The notes: generated by a model from the letters alone, not told the origin. Shown: positions 8,069 to 21,615, counted from the stretch's first letter. The stretch: DNA of 64,000 nt from an uncultured cyanobacterium (GCA_937899645.1 CALCCD010000010.1:1-64000); one strand, 5' to 3'. Made by a program: numbers and translations.

Positions 8069-10735
8069 ATGGAAGGACTAGAGGCCAGTGGCCGCTACCA
8101 AATCGTTCGTAATATTTCTCCCCCCGATGCACCGCGCCCGCTCTACTACGCCTGCGACTTTCACATGCCGGTCGGTGCGTACTGCGCGATCGAGAAAATC
8201 GATCTGCGCAGTGCTTCGCCGTCCGACTATCTCGACGTCGTGGGCGAGGTCGATCGCGACTTCCAGCGCTGGTTGAACCTGCACTACGAAAACCCCGCGA
8301 TTCCCCGGCCTCTGTCTCGCTTTGACTGCGAGCGGGTTCTTTATCGGGCGATCGCGCTCGACTCGAGAACGTTGCTCTCCGAGCTCGGGATCGCAGAGTT
8401 CGGCGGCGTTTGCGCGTTTCTACAGGCATCGCTGGAAATGCTGGCATGGGTTCACGCTCAGGGTTGCATTCACGGCCACCTGCGCCTCGATACACTCGTT
8501 TGCCAGCCCCGAGATGCGTCAAGCATATCGGGCGAGCGCGCCGGTGCAGCGGGATTCACGCTCGTGCCGCTGGCCTGCGGTCATTTAGTCGGTCTCGACG
8601 GCACGGCGACGGTGCGTGACGATCTGTCGGCGATCGCAGCGATCGCAACGCACGCACTCGCTAAAGCTACGGAGCCTGCTGCAGAAGAAGATGCGGCAGA
8701 AATCTACCGCTTTTTGGAAGACTTGCACGATCCTGGCTCCAAATTGATGTCGGCTCGCCACGCTCTCGAGGCGTTCGGGCGACGTTCTGCGGGTCTGCGC
8801 TTGTCCGCTGCGCCCCCGTCGATCGACGGGCCGGACGACTCGCTTCAAATGTCGAGCGAGCCCTCGTCGGCTACGGTGTGGCCGCGCCATTCGCGTATCT
8901 CGACCCGTCCGGCCCTGCGATCGCGCCAGCTCCTCGCCCCCCACGATTCGGAGCCGAAAGTGACGAGCGCGCCAGTAGATGTGCCGACGGCAGGACTGGC
9001 GTCGCCCGCTTCGGAGGCCGCTTCGAGCGATGGCGCACCACCAAGCGAGAGCGAAGCTCGGTATTCGGTAGAGATGCATCGCTGGTATGTCGAAGGTCTC
9101 GAGGCGCGCGATCGCGGCGATCTGGCGCTGGCCGTGACGGCGCTCGATCGCGCAGTGGCTTTGAATGCTGGAACGCGCGATCGCGATGTCGGCCTTGCCC
9201 GATTGTGTCGCAGCCGCGCGCCCATTTTGCAATGTCTCGGTCGTAACGCTGCCGCTCTGAGCGATTACCGAACGGCTATAGAAGCCGCGCCGGACGACCT
9301 GCGACTGAGTTCGGATTACGGGCGCTTGCTGCTCGAGATGGGGCGAGCGGAAGAAGCCCTGGTAATGTTCGAGCGGCTCCGGACGGCGTTCCCGAATCTG
9401 GCGCAGCCTGCTTATTGGCAAGGGCGCACCCTAGCTAAGCTCGCAGATCGCCAAGGCGCGATGGCGGCGTATCGCACAGCTTGCGAACTCGGCTCCCACA
9501 GCGGCGAGCTATTCCTCTGTTTGGGTCTGGCGCTCGAGGCGCTGGGCTGCAGCGACGAGGCGATCGCGGCCTACGAACGTTCCTCGAGCGAGCCCTGGAA
9601 AGGGGTCAGAAATTCGCCGCTCGCCGACTATCGCCTCGGGCTGTTGCTGCCCGCGCGCGATTCGCAGGGGGCGATCGCCTGTTTCGATCGCGCGATCGCG
9701 GCCCTAGAGCGGCTGACGATTTCCGAGACGCAGCAGCTTCCCGACCTGGCCGACCCGCGCTGGCCGACCTGGACGAGCGACGATCCCTACGCTGACCTCT
9801 GGCAGGCTCGGGCAGCGCGGGCGCTGGAGGCCGGACACGATCGCGAGGCCCTTGCCGATCTCGAGCGTGCCTGCGAGCGCCGCCCCAACGACTCGGAGCT
9901 CTGGCGCGCGAAGGCCCGTGCCTGCTCGAGTTTGGGTCAGCACGAGGAAAGCGCGATCGCCGCGCATCGCGCCGCGTGCCTCCAGCCGAACGACCCCCAA
10001 TACTGGCATGCCATCGCAGCCGCGATCTCGGAGTGCGGCGCGCGCGAGCTGGCCGAACTGTGCCACCGTAAAGCCGGCTTGTTTCTCGACCGCAGCCCGC
10101 TCGATCGCGCGGCTAAAGCGGAGCTGTGGCATGCGCGCTCGCGCAACTTGCTGCAACTCGATCGCCCCGCCGAAGCCCGCACCTACGCACGACGTGCGAT
10201 CGCCTGCGATCCCCAACGCGCCGATCTGCACGCCTGGATGGGCTCGCTCTGCGATCGCGGCGAGTGCGACGAATGCGCCCACCGTCATTACGACCGCTGG
10301 GCGCACCTCGCTCCCCGAGATCCGGAAGCGTGGCTGCATGTCAGCGCCCTCGAGTCCCGACGGAACCGCCCGGAGTCGGCCCTGAAAGCGGCACGGCGCG
10401 CTTTGGACATTGCTCCGCTCGACGCCCGTGCCTGGTATCTGTGCGGCGAGCAATTCCGCCAGCAGTATCGCTACGGCCTCGCGCTCTACCACTTCCAGCA
10501 GGCGATCGCGCGCGATCGCAGCCACGCCCTCTCCCGACAGGCTTGCCACGACCTGCGCTGGTATCGGGCTTGCGATCGTGCGATCGCCCTATTGCCTGCC
10601 CGCTACGAGCGCCGTTTAAAGCAAGCGATCCGTCGCCGCCTGCCGCTGCCCGACCGCCCGCTCGTGCGGTACCTCGAGCTGCTCCAGCACACCTGGCAGC
10701 CGTTTCTGCGCGTGCTGGGCCGGGTGGTTTTCTAG
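8069..10735 (+). CDS. Pseudokinase-TPR protein
   Basis: This 888-residue cytosolic protein has two parts. Residues 1 to about 230 follow the Ser/Thr kinase fold: RYQIVRNISP at the start, a VAIK-like YCAIEKIDL, and GCIHGHLRLDTLVC where the catalytic HRD-K-N loop would be. The glycine loop, the catalytic Asp (His-Gly-His instead of HRD) and a DFG motif are not visible, so it is probably inactive. A Ser/Pro/Ala-rich linker (about 240-340) follows. Residues ~350-860 are about a dozen TPR-like units (for example LALAVTALDRAVALNAG and ARTYARRAIACDPQRADLHAW). Family context suggests a scaffold in kinase signalling. Partners are unknown and the gene is monocistronic. Confidence 0.75.
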   Translation: MEGLEASGRYQIVRNISPPDAPRPLYYACDFHMPVGAYCAIEKIDLRSASPSDYLDVVGEVDRDFQRWLNLHYENPAIPRPLSRFDCERVLYRAIALDSRTLLSELGIAEFGGVCAFLQASLEMLAWVHAQGCIHGHLRLDTLVCQPRDASSISGERAGAAGFTLVPLACGHLVGLDGTATVRDDLSAIAAIATHALAKATEPAAEEDAAEIYRFLEDLHDPGSKLMSARHALEAFGRRSAGLRLSAAPPSIDGPDDSLQMSSEPSSATVWPRHSRISTRPALRSRQLLAPHDSEPKVTSAPVDVPTAGLASPASEAASSDGAPPSESEARYSVEMHRWYVEGLEARDRGDLALAVTALDRAVALNAGTRDRDVGLARLCRSRAPILQCLGRNAAALSDYRTAIEAAPDDLRLSSDYGRLLLEMGRAEEALVMFERLRTAFPNLAQPAYWQGRTLAKLADRQGAMAAYRTACELGSHSGELFLCLGLALEALGCSDEAIAAYERSSSEPWKGVRNSPLADYRLGLLLPARDSQGAIACFDRAIAALERLTISETQQLPDLADPRWPTWTSDDPYADLWQARAARALEAGHDREALADLERACERRPNDSELWRAKARACSSLGQHEESAIAAHRAACLQPNDPQYWHAIAAAISECGARELAELCHRKAGLFLDRSPLDRAAKAELWHARSRNLLQLDRPAEARTYARRAIACDPQRADLHAWMGSLCDRGECDECAHRHYDRWAHLAPRDPEAWLHVSALESRRNRPESALKAARRALDIAPLDARAWYLCGEQFRQQYRYGLALYHFQQAIARDRSHALSRQACHDLRWYRACDRAIALLPARYERRLKQAIRRRLPLPDRPLVRYLELLQHTWQPFLRVLGRVVF

Positions 10736-11141
10736 GTCCGCTCTGGCCCGGTTCCGGGCGAATGTTCGGAAAGCTCGATCGCCCGTCTCCGTAAAAGCAC
10801 GCAAACAGTTAGGGCCGTGCGAACGGATCGTCTGGATATCGTCCAGATTCCTCGCGAGACCGAGCGAAGTGAGAGCCATTCATACCGATGGCGATCGCAT
10901 GCCGATCTCGCCCGAGCTTGGCGTCGGGATTGTGTGGGGAGTGCGCCGGGAGCGAACAGGCGAGACTGAGCCGGGATTGCACTCGGATTTCCAGAGCGCG
11001 CGAGCGCTCCCGGCTTGCAGCCTTGCGGGAGCGCACCGCGAACCGATTTCAGAGTCGAAGCCGCGCCGCATCCCCAGGGCCGCAGGTCGGTGCTATCCTC
11101 CTGAGGTGTGAAATGGAGTGAGACCCACGAGGTTTAACCAT
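10736..11141. other. Intergenic region upstream of glmM
   Basis: These ~400 bp precede glmM. A small stem-loop (TCTGGA-5nt-TCCAGA, 10831-10847) is visible, along with GC-rich sequence and no T-run. A GAGG ribosome-binding element sits at about 11129, nine to ten bases before the chosen glmM ATG. No other gene is supported. Confidence 0.45.
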
Positions 11142-12590
11142 ATGTCTGCTCGAGAGACTGTTCTAGACCGCCAACTGACGGCGATTCGGCCCGCAGGTAC
11201 GCCCTTCGGGCAGTGCGCGATCGCCCTCCCCGAGACCAAACTTTTCGGTACGGATGGGATTCGCGGTCGCGTCGGTGACGTTCTCGGTGCGCCGCTGGCG
11301 TTGCAGGCCGGATTTTGGGCGGGGCGCGTTCTCGACCCTAACGGCCAAGGCGGCACGGTCGTTATCGGCCGCGACTCGCGCAACTCGAGCAGCATGTTGG
11401 CGATGGCGCTGTCGGCGGGGCTGACGGCGGCGGGGCTGGAAGTTTGGGATATTGGCCTCTGTCCGACGCCCTGCGTGGCCTACCTGACCTCAGCGTTTGC
11501 GGACGCGATCGGTGGCGTGATGATCTCCGCCAGCCACAACCCACCGCCGGACAACGGCATTAAATTCTTCGGGGCGGACGGCACGAAGCTCTCGCCCACC
11601 GCCCAGGCGCAAATTGAAGCGGGCGTACGCGGCCAGCTCGATACTCGCGCCACCGATCGTTGGGGAGTCCACCACGATCGTCAGGAGCTGGCGGTTAACT
11701 ACGCTCAATCGCTGACCCAACCGATCGCCGATCGCGGCCTCGATCTGAGCGGTATGACCGTCGTTCTCGACCTGGCTTGGGGCGCGGCTTCTCAGGTTGC
11801 CCCGCATGTATTCCGCGACCTGGGTGCGACGACGATTTGCCTGCACGACACGCCCGACGGCGATCGCATCAACGTCAACTGCGGCTCGACCCACCTCGAT
11901 CTGCTCGCCGAAGCCGTCCGCGATCGTAAAGCCGACCTCGGTTTTGCCTTCGATGGCGACGCCGATCGCGTGCTGGCCGTAGACTGTCGCGGCCGCGAGA
12001 TCGACGGCGACTACATTCTTTATCTCTGGGGCCAGCAGCTCCGCGACGCCGATCGCCTGCCCGACAGCACGATCGTCTCGACGGTGATGGCCAACCTCGG
12101 CTTCGAGCGCGCCTGGCAGGCCCAGGGCGGCACGCTGCTGCGGACTTCCGTCGGCGATCGCTACGTCCATGCCGCAATGGTCGAAACCGGCGCGGCCCTC
12201 GGCGGCGAGCAGTCCGGCCACGTTATTTGCCGCCACTACGGCGTCAGCGGCGACGGCACGATGACGGCGCTGCACATCGCAGCGCTAGTCCGCAGTCGCG
12301 GCGAGCGCCTGTCCGACCTCATCGACGGCAGCTTCCAAACATACCCGCAGCGCCTGGAAAACGTGCGCGTCGAAGATCGCGATCGCCGCGCCAACTGGCA
12401 GAGCTGCGAGTCGCTGCAACGGGCGATCGACTGCGCCGCAGCGGATATGGGCGATCGCGGCCGCGTCCTGGTTCGCGCCTCGGGAACCGAGCCGCTGATT
12501 CGCGTCATGGTCGAAGCCGAGACGGACAGCCTCGTCAACCACTGGACGGACAACCTCGCTACGATCGTCCGCGAGCAGCTCGCAGGCTAG
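11142..12590 (+). CDS. glmM: Phosphoglucosamine mutase
   Basis: GlmM interconverts glucosamine-6-phosphate and glucosamine-1-phosphate for peptidoglycan and lipopolysaccharide precursors in the cytosol. Motifs of the alpha-D-phosphohexomutase family in order are [13 protein letters not shown], the phosphoserine loop [16 protein letters not shown] (Ser131), the metal-binding [10 protein letters not shown], the sugar loop GGEQSGH and the phosphate loop [15 protein letters not shown]. The length of 482 residues is slightly longer than many GlmM because of an N-terminal extension (~25 residues). I chose the ATG at 11142, preceded by GAGG, over an in-frame GTG at 11118. The gene lies 151 bp upstream of gcvP on the same strand. 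Confidence 0.93.
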   Translation: MSARETVLDRQLTAIRPAGTPFGQCAIALPETKLFGTDGIRGRVGDVLGAPLALQAGFWAGRVLDPNGQGGTVVIGRDSRNSSSMLAMALSAGLTAAGLEVWDIGLCPTPCVAYLTSAFADAIGGVMISASHNPPPDNGIKFFGADGTKLSPTAQAQIEAGVRGQLDTRATDRWGVHHDRQELAVNYAQSLTQPIADRGLDLSGMTVVLDLAWGAASQVAPHVFRDLGATTICLHDTPDGDRINVNCGSTHLDLLAEAVRDRKADLGFAFDGDADRVLAVDCRGREIDGDYILYLWGQQLRDADRLPDSTIVSTVMANLGFERAWQAQGGTLLRTSVGDRYVHAAMVETGAALGGEQSGHVICRHYGVSGDGTMTALHIAALVRSRGERLSDLIDGSFQTYPQRLENVRVEDRDRRANWQSCESLQRAIDCAAADMGDRGRVLVRASGTEPLIRVMVEAETDSLVNHWTDNLATIVREQLAG

Positions 12591-12741
12591 AGCTTCGCCG
12601 ACCGGGCTCGGGCGCGTCGCCTTCGTGAAGCTGGCGCGCAACGCCGAGCTCGGGGGCCATCGCACGCGCTTGAGTTTTGCTCTACGCTAAACAGCAGAAA
12701 CTAATCGCCACGTTAGCTCCCTGCCGATCGCAGCGCCTGCC

Positions 12742-15705
<2,964 letters not shown>

Positions 15706-15711
15706 CGCGCG

Positions 15712-18700
15712 CTACCAGGGCGCACCAATCGTGGTGAACGCCGACCAGAAGTAGGGGTGGCTAAAGTCTCCACTAGCAGCGCGGCTGAGATCGGCAGGCA
15801 GGGGAATCGGCTCCTCCACACCCTCGGCGTAGAGCATTCCACTCTCAATCCGGACGTCGCCGCGAATCATGGCGAGCTGCGCCTCGCGTAGCGCTTCGGC
15901 CTTGACCCGCGCGCTCGCGAGGTGGTCGTATAGCTCGGTCATCAGCATGAACGTTGCCGCGTCGTCCACCGACCACAGGCTGGCGATCGCCGTCTTGACG
16001 CCTGCCGCCACGGCAAAGCCCGCAAAGCCCATCTCTGCAACATCGCTGCCCAGCGCGGTCTGGCAAGCAGACAAAACCAAAAGCTCCACTGCCGGTTCGT
16101 GCCAGCCCAGCTCGCGAATGTCGTCCAAGCCGACCTTTTCGTCCCAAAGCTGAATGTAAGAGTCCTGCGGCCCGCTGGCGCTGAACTCGGCATGGGTGGC
16201 GAGGTGGACGATTGGGTAAGGATTTTGCGCTTGCTCGGTCACGATGTTGTCGCGCGTGAACTTCTCGTTGAGAAATATTTCACCCTCGCGGCGGTGGTTG
16301 ACGAGGACTTCTAGCTCGAAAGGAACGGCAGGCAGCGGGTCGCCATCGGTGAATTCGCTAGCTCCGGCGGCGAGAACCGTCGCGCGCTCGTCGATTGGCC
16401 GATAGCGTGTATCGATTAGGCCGATGCTGGGAATTAGGCTGAGGCTGTAGTCTTCAATCAGGTAACGATCGCCGTCGTAGAGGGCCGCGATCGGCACGCC
16501 GCGCAGTCCCGCATCCATCGAAAACATTAGGGTATCGAGGCCGCGCGCTTCGATCTCGGGCAAAATCGGGCGAATCAGCCAGTCATAGAGCCTCGCGCCG
16601 TATATCTGGTGTACCTGAGTCTGTCGCTCCATCGAGCCGGTCAAGCTGGTTACATATCGACGTACCTCCCGTTCGAGGACACTGCGCTCGACTTTGACAG
16701 TCACAGTGACAGGCGCGTCTTCATTCGAGAGCAGCGCGATATCGAGTGCGCCATCACGCACAGAAACGTAAACGGCTCCCGTACGAACGCCCGTCGCGGC
16801 TTCGACTTGCGACATGGCCTCGCGAGTGGCCTCAATACTGCCGTCAAAGTCGGGATCTTCGCCCAGTTGGCGGGTGTATTCATCGCTGCGCTCCGCGTCG
16901 AGTTCGGCGAGGTCGATGGGATTCGTCTCGACAAACGTCAGCGGACTGGCAAGAAGATTGTTTGGAAGGAACAAGCCAGAGAAACCGGCATCGTTTTGAC
17001 CGCCATCGTCTGCATCCGGACTCGAACTCATGCCGGTGGAACTCGCCGAGTTGCTGTTGGTGTTGATGGTGACGTTGGGATCTAGGCTGCTCGCAAGCTG
17101 CGGAAAGCTATCAGCTTGCCGATTTCCCCGACCTTCGCCAGAATCGGCAGAGCCAGGAGCCGCTGCGTCTTCCGCGCCTAACACTTCGCCATTGAGGAAA
17201 ATGTCGCCGTCCGAGATCAGCTCGCCGGTGGTAATGTCGCGTCCGGCATCGATCGCAATCGTACCGTCTGGGGTCGTGATATTTCCGGTCGTGGCATCGC
17301 GCCCGGCATTGAGGTCGATATCACCGCTGGTTCCTTCCGGCGCGATCGAGGCGATATCTCCAGTGGTGATGTCGCGTCCGGCGTTGAGGCTGAGATCGCC
17401 ACTATTGCCAGTTTGGGCTTGGCTGGTTATGTCACCAGCAGTCACGTCGCGCCCGGCAGAGATATTGACGTCGCCGCTATTTGCCCCGCCGCTCGTGCTA
17501 ACGTCGCCAAGCGCGGCATCGAGCAGCGCAGAGAAATCAACGTTACCGGAACTACCACTTGCAGACTCCGTTGTGACATCGCCGCTGGTGATACTGCCTG
17601 CTTCTGACGCGACGGTCACGTTACCACTATCGCCGTCGCCGTCAGTGCTGCTGACAATGTTTCCGGTCGTAATATTCCCGGTGGCTGTGACAATCGCGCT
17701 GCCAGCATTATTGGTGTTGGTCGCGGTCGTGATGTTTTGTGTGGTGACGCCGCCGTCAGTCGCCGTGATGTCGATATTACCGGAGCCCGTGCTGGCGATC
17801 GAGCTGACGTTACCGGTGGCCACGTTTTGGCCGCCGATCGCGATATTGCCACTAGGGCCGACACCAGATTGGGTCACGACCTGTTGCGTACTGACGTCGC
17901 TGTTGCTGCTGGTGATATTAAGGTTGCCGCTGGCTGTACGTCCATAGGAGCGGATCGTGCCGCTGGTCGTGACGCCACTGTCGCCCGTCAGGTTGATATT
18001 GGAACCGCTTCCGTTGGTGGCGTAGCTATCGGCATCCCCGATGTCGATGTTTCCAGTGGAGGTGATGTCCACTCCGCCCGCGCTGGCCGCTGCTAGCCCA
18101 TCGGCCTGGGTTTGGATAACGTCAATACTGATGTCGCTGACGGCAATGACCTCTAGATTGCCACCATCGCCCGACGTGCTGGATGCATCGATGACGTTCG
18201 CCATCACCATGCCTTCGGTAGCTTCGAGGCGAACTGCGCCGGTCGTGTTGCCACTGCCATTCGTCGAGATAACTTCGTTAAGGACGAGAGCGGAGCCGGT
18301 GAGGTAGATCGTGCCGTTATTCGTGCCGCCTGAGGAAGTCACCGTATTGACGCGGATTATCGAGCCAGCTTCGAGCGTGATGTTTCCCGTTTCTCCCGAT
18401 GTTGCCTCGGTAATCAAGGTGTTGATGTCGATGCTGCCATCGGGCGTTGTAATTTCGATAATGCCCGAGTCCGCTTCTGGAACTTCCACCGGGTCGGAGA
18501 TATCGCGCAGCGCGTTCGCGAGCGAGTTGTAGGAGTAGATTAGTTGATATGTCGATGAGTCATCACCGCCCAGATCGTCGATAACCGATGAGATGTGTTC
18601 GGTGAGTGCCGACTCGACAGCAGAGGAGGGGCGACCCGCCGCCGCTAGCGCCGCGCGCGCCTCGCGATCGTAATGGTCGGCGAGCTGCACGAGGGTTTGC

Positions 18701-21615
18701 GCGCCCACCGCTGTCGAGCGCAGCGCGTTGATGCTCGACGTACCGCGATCGTGCTGGACGCTGATATTACCCCGCGTCGTTCCGAAGAAGGAGCCCGACT
18801 GCAAAACACCGGGAATGGTGATATCGCTCTCCGCGCGCAGGGTGATTCCACCGCGCGTGCTGCCGCGACGGCTGAGGTTATCGATCCCCTGCACGCGTAT
18901 CGTGTCGGGGCGATCGCCATCGTACGCGCCGATCGAAACGGGCTCCGAAGCGCCCACCACTCCAAAGGCGTCGATGCCGCTATCGAGATAGACATCTCCC
19001 GCAGCACGTAGGTCGACGCGACCGCCGTCGTTCACCCCCAGTGCGATGACCGGCCCGGTGATGCGCAGCCCTCCAGCACTGTAGATTGTCACATTGCCTG
19101 CAGAGTTGATTTCTCCGAGGGAGTAGGTGGTGACAAAGCCATTGACTGTTATCCCCTGGCCGTCACTGCTTTCCAAGAAGACGTTACCGCCGTTGCCGTT
19201 CTGCCCCGCGTTCGCGAGCAGGCTGCCCGTCGAGATGCTGCCGCCACCCGTCAGAGAAATCCCCCCGCCCTGCGACACAAAGCCAAAGCGACCTGAGGCA
19301 CCCGCATCGATTTGTTGGGTCTGGATATTGCTGCGACTGTCGAGCGAGACGTTGCCGCCTCGGCTCGCCCCGACCAACGAGTGAGATTCCGCCTCGATGC
19401 GCCCGATGGTCATGCTGCCCTCGCTGTCGAGCGCGATGTCTCCCGCGCGGCTGCCGCCGACGGAATCAGTTTCGATTTTCGCCGTCGTCAGATCGCCATC
19501 ACTGGTGATTTCGACCGAGCCTCCCTCGCCGAACGCGCAGTCTTCGCAGCCGAGATCGCCAGAAGTGTGCGTCTCGATCGAGCCGCCGATCGTCGTCCCC
19601 GCGCCACTCTCAATTTCGAGCGTTCCGCCGTTTCCGGCATTGCACCCAGACCCATCGCATTCAGCATACGTGCGAATCGCGCGAGCGTTTTCATTTCCAT
19701 CAACGAAGATTTCGCCGCCCGCGCTATCTAAGCGAACGTTTCCACCATCCCCCGACGAGCAGCCGTCTTCATCACAGAGGGAAAGCGCCGTGATACTTTC
19801 GATCGAGATGTCACCGCTGCCTTCAATCGTGATGCTGCCGCCGTCCCCTGCGACACATCCATCGCCACGGCAAGCAGCTCTCGTATAGAGCTGCCCCGTC
19901 CGAATCGTGCCATTGCTGGTTAGTCCGATCGAGCCACCGTCCCCTGCCGTGCAGGACGAGAAAAGGCCGAAGCAGTACGTATCCGCGCTAATCGCCCCAG
20001 TCTGGATGCCTCCATCGTGACTAATTATTGAAACATCTCCGGCAGGCCCGGATAGCAGTTGCAGTCGCGCGGTGCGAATATTGCCAACCGTTACGCTCGA
20101 ACCCGAGATCGAAACGTTCCGCCCCGGCGCAACGATGTCGTGAGCCGTTACACCGTCGTAGCCCACAAAACTCCCGCCATCCACGCCGTCTGAATCTGCA
20201 ATAAACTCAATCCGTCCCGTTCCGCGACTGAAATTTAGATCCGTCTCCAATGTGATGTCATTGGTTGCCTCCACCGTGACTTCACCTGTGATGGCTTCCA
20301 GCGAGGCGGCATTTACCGTTTCATTGCCGCCCGATATAGCCGCAGGCGCATCGGAGATCGTGACGTTCTCCGGGTCGAGCAACACCGACCCCGCCCGCCC
20401 GATCGCCGCACCCACGTCAACGCCACCACCAAACGCCAGCGCCCCCCGCCCCGAGGTCTCTACGAGGCCGCCATCGCCACCGAGCGCACCACCACGCGCT
20501 GCGATCTCGCCCAAGAAGACGGCCGTATCTTCTGCCCAAACGATAACTTCGCCGCCATCGCCGGTCTGGAGCGCGCTAGCGTCAAGGGACGAACCCGCGT
20601 CGATCTCCGTAAATTCCGCTGTCGGTAGCGTGCCACCACCACGATATTCTCCTCCAAGGTAAATTGCCCCCCCGCCCGATGCGCCCGACGCATCGATATT
20701 CGCCCCCGCGAGCATCACGCGATCGCCCAGCACTTGCGCTGTACCGCCGCTATCGCCCGACACGTCGAGCGCGCCCGTCACGACGCTGTCGCCTGCTGCC
20801 ACCACCGCGCCCGCGAGCCGCACGACGCCATTGACAATTTCTAGCGAACTGGCCGCCGTCACCTCACCACCCGCAAGCAGTTCCGGCAGTGCGATCGGCT
20901 CGATCCGGCTTTCGCCGATGCGATCTGCCATCACTTCCAGGCTCAGCACGTTTCCCGCCGCCGCGATGTGCAGCGTGCTGCCGCCGTTCGCGGCTGTGAC
21001 ACTCACGCCGCCACCCGATAGCTCGCCCACGTTCAGCACCGTCCCGCCGAACAGGTTCAGATTGGCGTCGCGATCGACCGACAGTTCGCCAAAATTGGCG
21101 ATCGCGCCCGCCGCCGCGCCGGAAAAATCGAGCGCGATTGGAGCGCCGACGAGCGCCGTCCAGTTCGCCACCCCCGCCGAATTAAACCATCCATCCTCAA
21201 ATTCGATGCCGCTTGCCGTCGTCGCCGTGAAATCACCCGCCACGTCCAGCCGCGCGTTCTCGCCGAAGACGATCCCCGCTGGGTTCATCAAAAAGAGGTC
21301 GGCGCTGCTCCCCGTCACCACGATCGAGCCGTCGATGCGCGACGCTCCACCTCCCGTCACCCGACCCAGCACGTTCCGCACGTTCGCTGGCGTGATGAAG
21401 TTTGCAACCTGGTTCGCCTCCAGCCCAAACGCTTCAAAGCTCTGAAATAGGTTCTCCCCGTCGCCAGACAGCTCGCCACCTCGGATGTCAAACTGGCCAT
21501 CGACGCGATCGACCTGCGTCTCGACCGAAGCCTCCGACGTAACGTTCGTCGCTAGCACGTCGGCGGAAAGCAGAGAAAACGCCAGAGTAGAACCGAGCAG
21601 AAGGAGTAGATGCAT
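15712..21615 (-). CDS. Giant TPS/filamentous-haemagglutinin protein with C-terminal CHAT protease domain (copy 1)
   Basis: The 1967-residue protein starts with a signal peptide (MHLLLLLGSTLAFSLL). The two-partner-secretion domain follows at about residues 35-160 (ENLFQSFEAF, NVLGRVTGGGASRIDG, LFLMNPAGIVFGENARL). Then comes a very long Gly/Asp/Thr-rich beta-helix of repeats such as SGDVNISAGRDVTAGDI. At the C-terminus a CHAT domain (about 1690-1967) keeps the caspase-like dyad His1808 (HLATHAEF) and Cys1851 (LSACQTALG). Family knowledge: TPS exoproteins cross the outer membrane through a TpsB pore, and CHAT domains are clan-CD cysteine peptidases. A surface-displayed or released protease is my inference. 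It lies 178 bp downstream of a paralogue. No TpsB gene is in the window. Confidence 0.9.
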   Translation of the reverse strand: MHLLLLLGSTLAFSLLSADVLATNVTSEASVETQVDRVDGQFDIRGGELSGDGENLFQSFEAFGLEANQVANFITPANVRNVLGRVTGGGASRIDGSIVVTGSSADLFLMNPAGIVFGENARLDVAGDFTATTASGIEFEDGWFNSAGVANWTALVGAPIALDFSGAAAGAIANFGELSVDRDANLNLFGGTVLNVGELSGGGVSVTAANGGSTLHIAAAGNVLSLEVMADRIGESRIEPIALPELLAGGEVTAASSLEIVNGVVRLAGAVVAAGDSVVTGALDVSGDSGGTAQVLGDRVMLAGANIDASGASGGGAIYLGGEYRGGGTLPTAEFTEIDAGSSLDASALQTGDGGEVIVWAEDTAVFLGEIAARGGALGGDGGLVETSGRGALAFGGGVDVGAAIGRAGSVLLDPENVTISDAPAAISGGNETVNAASLEAITGEVTVEATNDITLETDLNFSRGTGRIEFIADSDGVDGGSFVGYDGVTAHDIVAPGRNVSISGSSVTVGNIRTARLQLLSGPAGDVSIISHDGGIQTGAISADTYCFGLFSSCTAGDGGSIGLTSNGTIRTGQLYTRAACRGDGCVAGDGGSITIEGSGDISIESITALSLCDEDGCSSGDGGNVRLDSAGGEIFVDGNENARAIRTYAECDGSGCNAGNGGTLEIESGAGTTIGGSIETHTSGDLGCEDCAFGEGGSVEITSDGDLTTAKIETDSVGGSRAGDIALDSEGSMTIGRIEAESHSLVGASRGGNVSLDSRSNIQTQQIDAGASGRFGFVSQGGGISLTGGGSISTGSLLANAGQNGNGGNVFLESSDGQGITVNGFVTTYSLGEINSAGNVTIYSAGGLRITGPVIALGVNDGGRVDLRAAGDVYLDSGIDAFGVVGASEPVSIGAYDGDRPDTIRVQGIDNLSRRGSTRGGITLRAESDITIPGVLQSGSFFGTTRGNISVQHDRGTSSINALRSTAVGAQTLVQLADHYDREARAALAAAGRPSSAVESALTEHISSVIDDLGGDDSSTYQLIYSYNSLANALRDISDPVEVPEADSGIIEITTPDGSIDINTLITEATSGETGNITLEAGSIIRVNTVTSSGGTNNGTIYLTGSALVLNEVISTNGSGNTTGAVRLEATEGMVMANVIDASSTSGDGGNLEVIAVSDISIDVIQTQADGLAAASAGGVDITSTGNIDIGDADSYATNGSGSNINLTGDSGVTTSGTIRSYGRTASGNLNITSSNSDVSTQQVVTQSGVGPSGNIAIGGQNVATGNVSSIASTGSGNIDITATDGGVTTQNITTATNTNNAGSAIVTATGNITTGNIVSSTDGDGDSGNVTVASEAGSITSGDVTTESASGSSGNVDFSALLDAALGDVSTSGGANSGDVNISAGRDVTAGDITSQAQTGNSGDLSLNAGRDITTGDIASIAPEGTSGDIDLNAGRDATTGNITTPDGTIAIDAGRDITTGELISDGDIFLNGEVLGAEDAAAPGSADSGEGRGNRQADSFPQLASSLDPNVTINTNSNSASSTGMSSSPDADDGGQNDAGFSGLFLPNNLLASPLTFVETNPIDLAELDAERSDEYTRQLGEDPDFDGSIEATREAMSQVEAATGVRTGAVYVSVRDGALDIALLSNEDAPVTVTVKVERSVLEREVRRYVTSLTGSMERQTQVHQIYGARLYDWLIRPILPEIEARGLDTLMFSMDAGLRGVPIAALYDGDRYLIEDYSLSLIPSIGLIDTRYRPIDERATVLAAGASEFTDGDPLPAVPFELEVLVNHRREGEIFLNEKFTRDNIVTEQAQNPYPIVHLATHAEFSASGPQDSYIQLWDEKVGLDDIRELGWHEPAVELLVLSACQTALGSDVAEMGFAGFAVAAGVKTAIASLWSVDDAATFMLMTELYDHLASARVKAEALREAQLAMIRGDVRIESGMLYAEGVEEPIPLPADLSRAASGDFSHPYFWSAFTTIGAPW
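17215..17470 (-). repeat. Repeats of type AGRD(I/A/V)T(T/A)G in the TPS-CHAT stalk
   Basis: The motif AGRD followed by ITTG, ATTG or VTAG recurs five times here, at uneven spacing of about 17-24 residues (NAGRDITTGDI, NAGRDATTGNI, DAGRDITTGEL and similar). This is the regular rung pattern of a haemagglutinin beta-helix. The DNA copies are similar but not identical. Confidence 0.75.
19526..19980 (-). repeat. Five cysteine-pair repeats in TPS-CHAT copy 1
   Basis: Five units spaced about 30-45 residues apart each carry two cysteines closely followed by a Gly-Asp-Gly-Gly-like turn: CFGLFSSCTAGDGG, CRGDGCVAGDGG, CDEDGCSSGDGG, CDGSGCNAGNGG and GCEDCAFGEGG. Cysteines are otherwise rare in this protein. 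The pairs could form disulfides on the outer face of the helix or bind a metal. Confidence 0.8.

Noticed and set aside
12591-12741. Glycine riboswitch upstream of gcvP
   Set aside because: The 151-bp gap shows no recognisable glycine-aptamer core.
17030-17947. 305-codon plus-strand frame rich in Pro, Ser, Val and Leu
   Set aside because: It is the antisense shadow of the TPS-CHAT beta-helix repeats; the composition mirrors the Gly/Asp/Thr pattern of the real gene.
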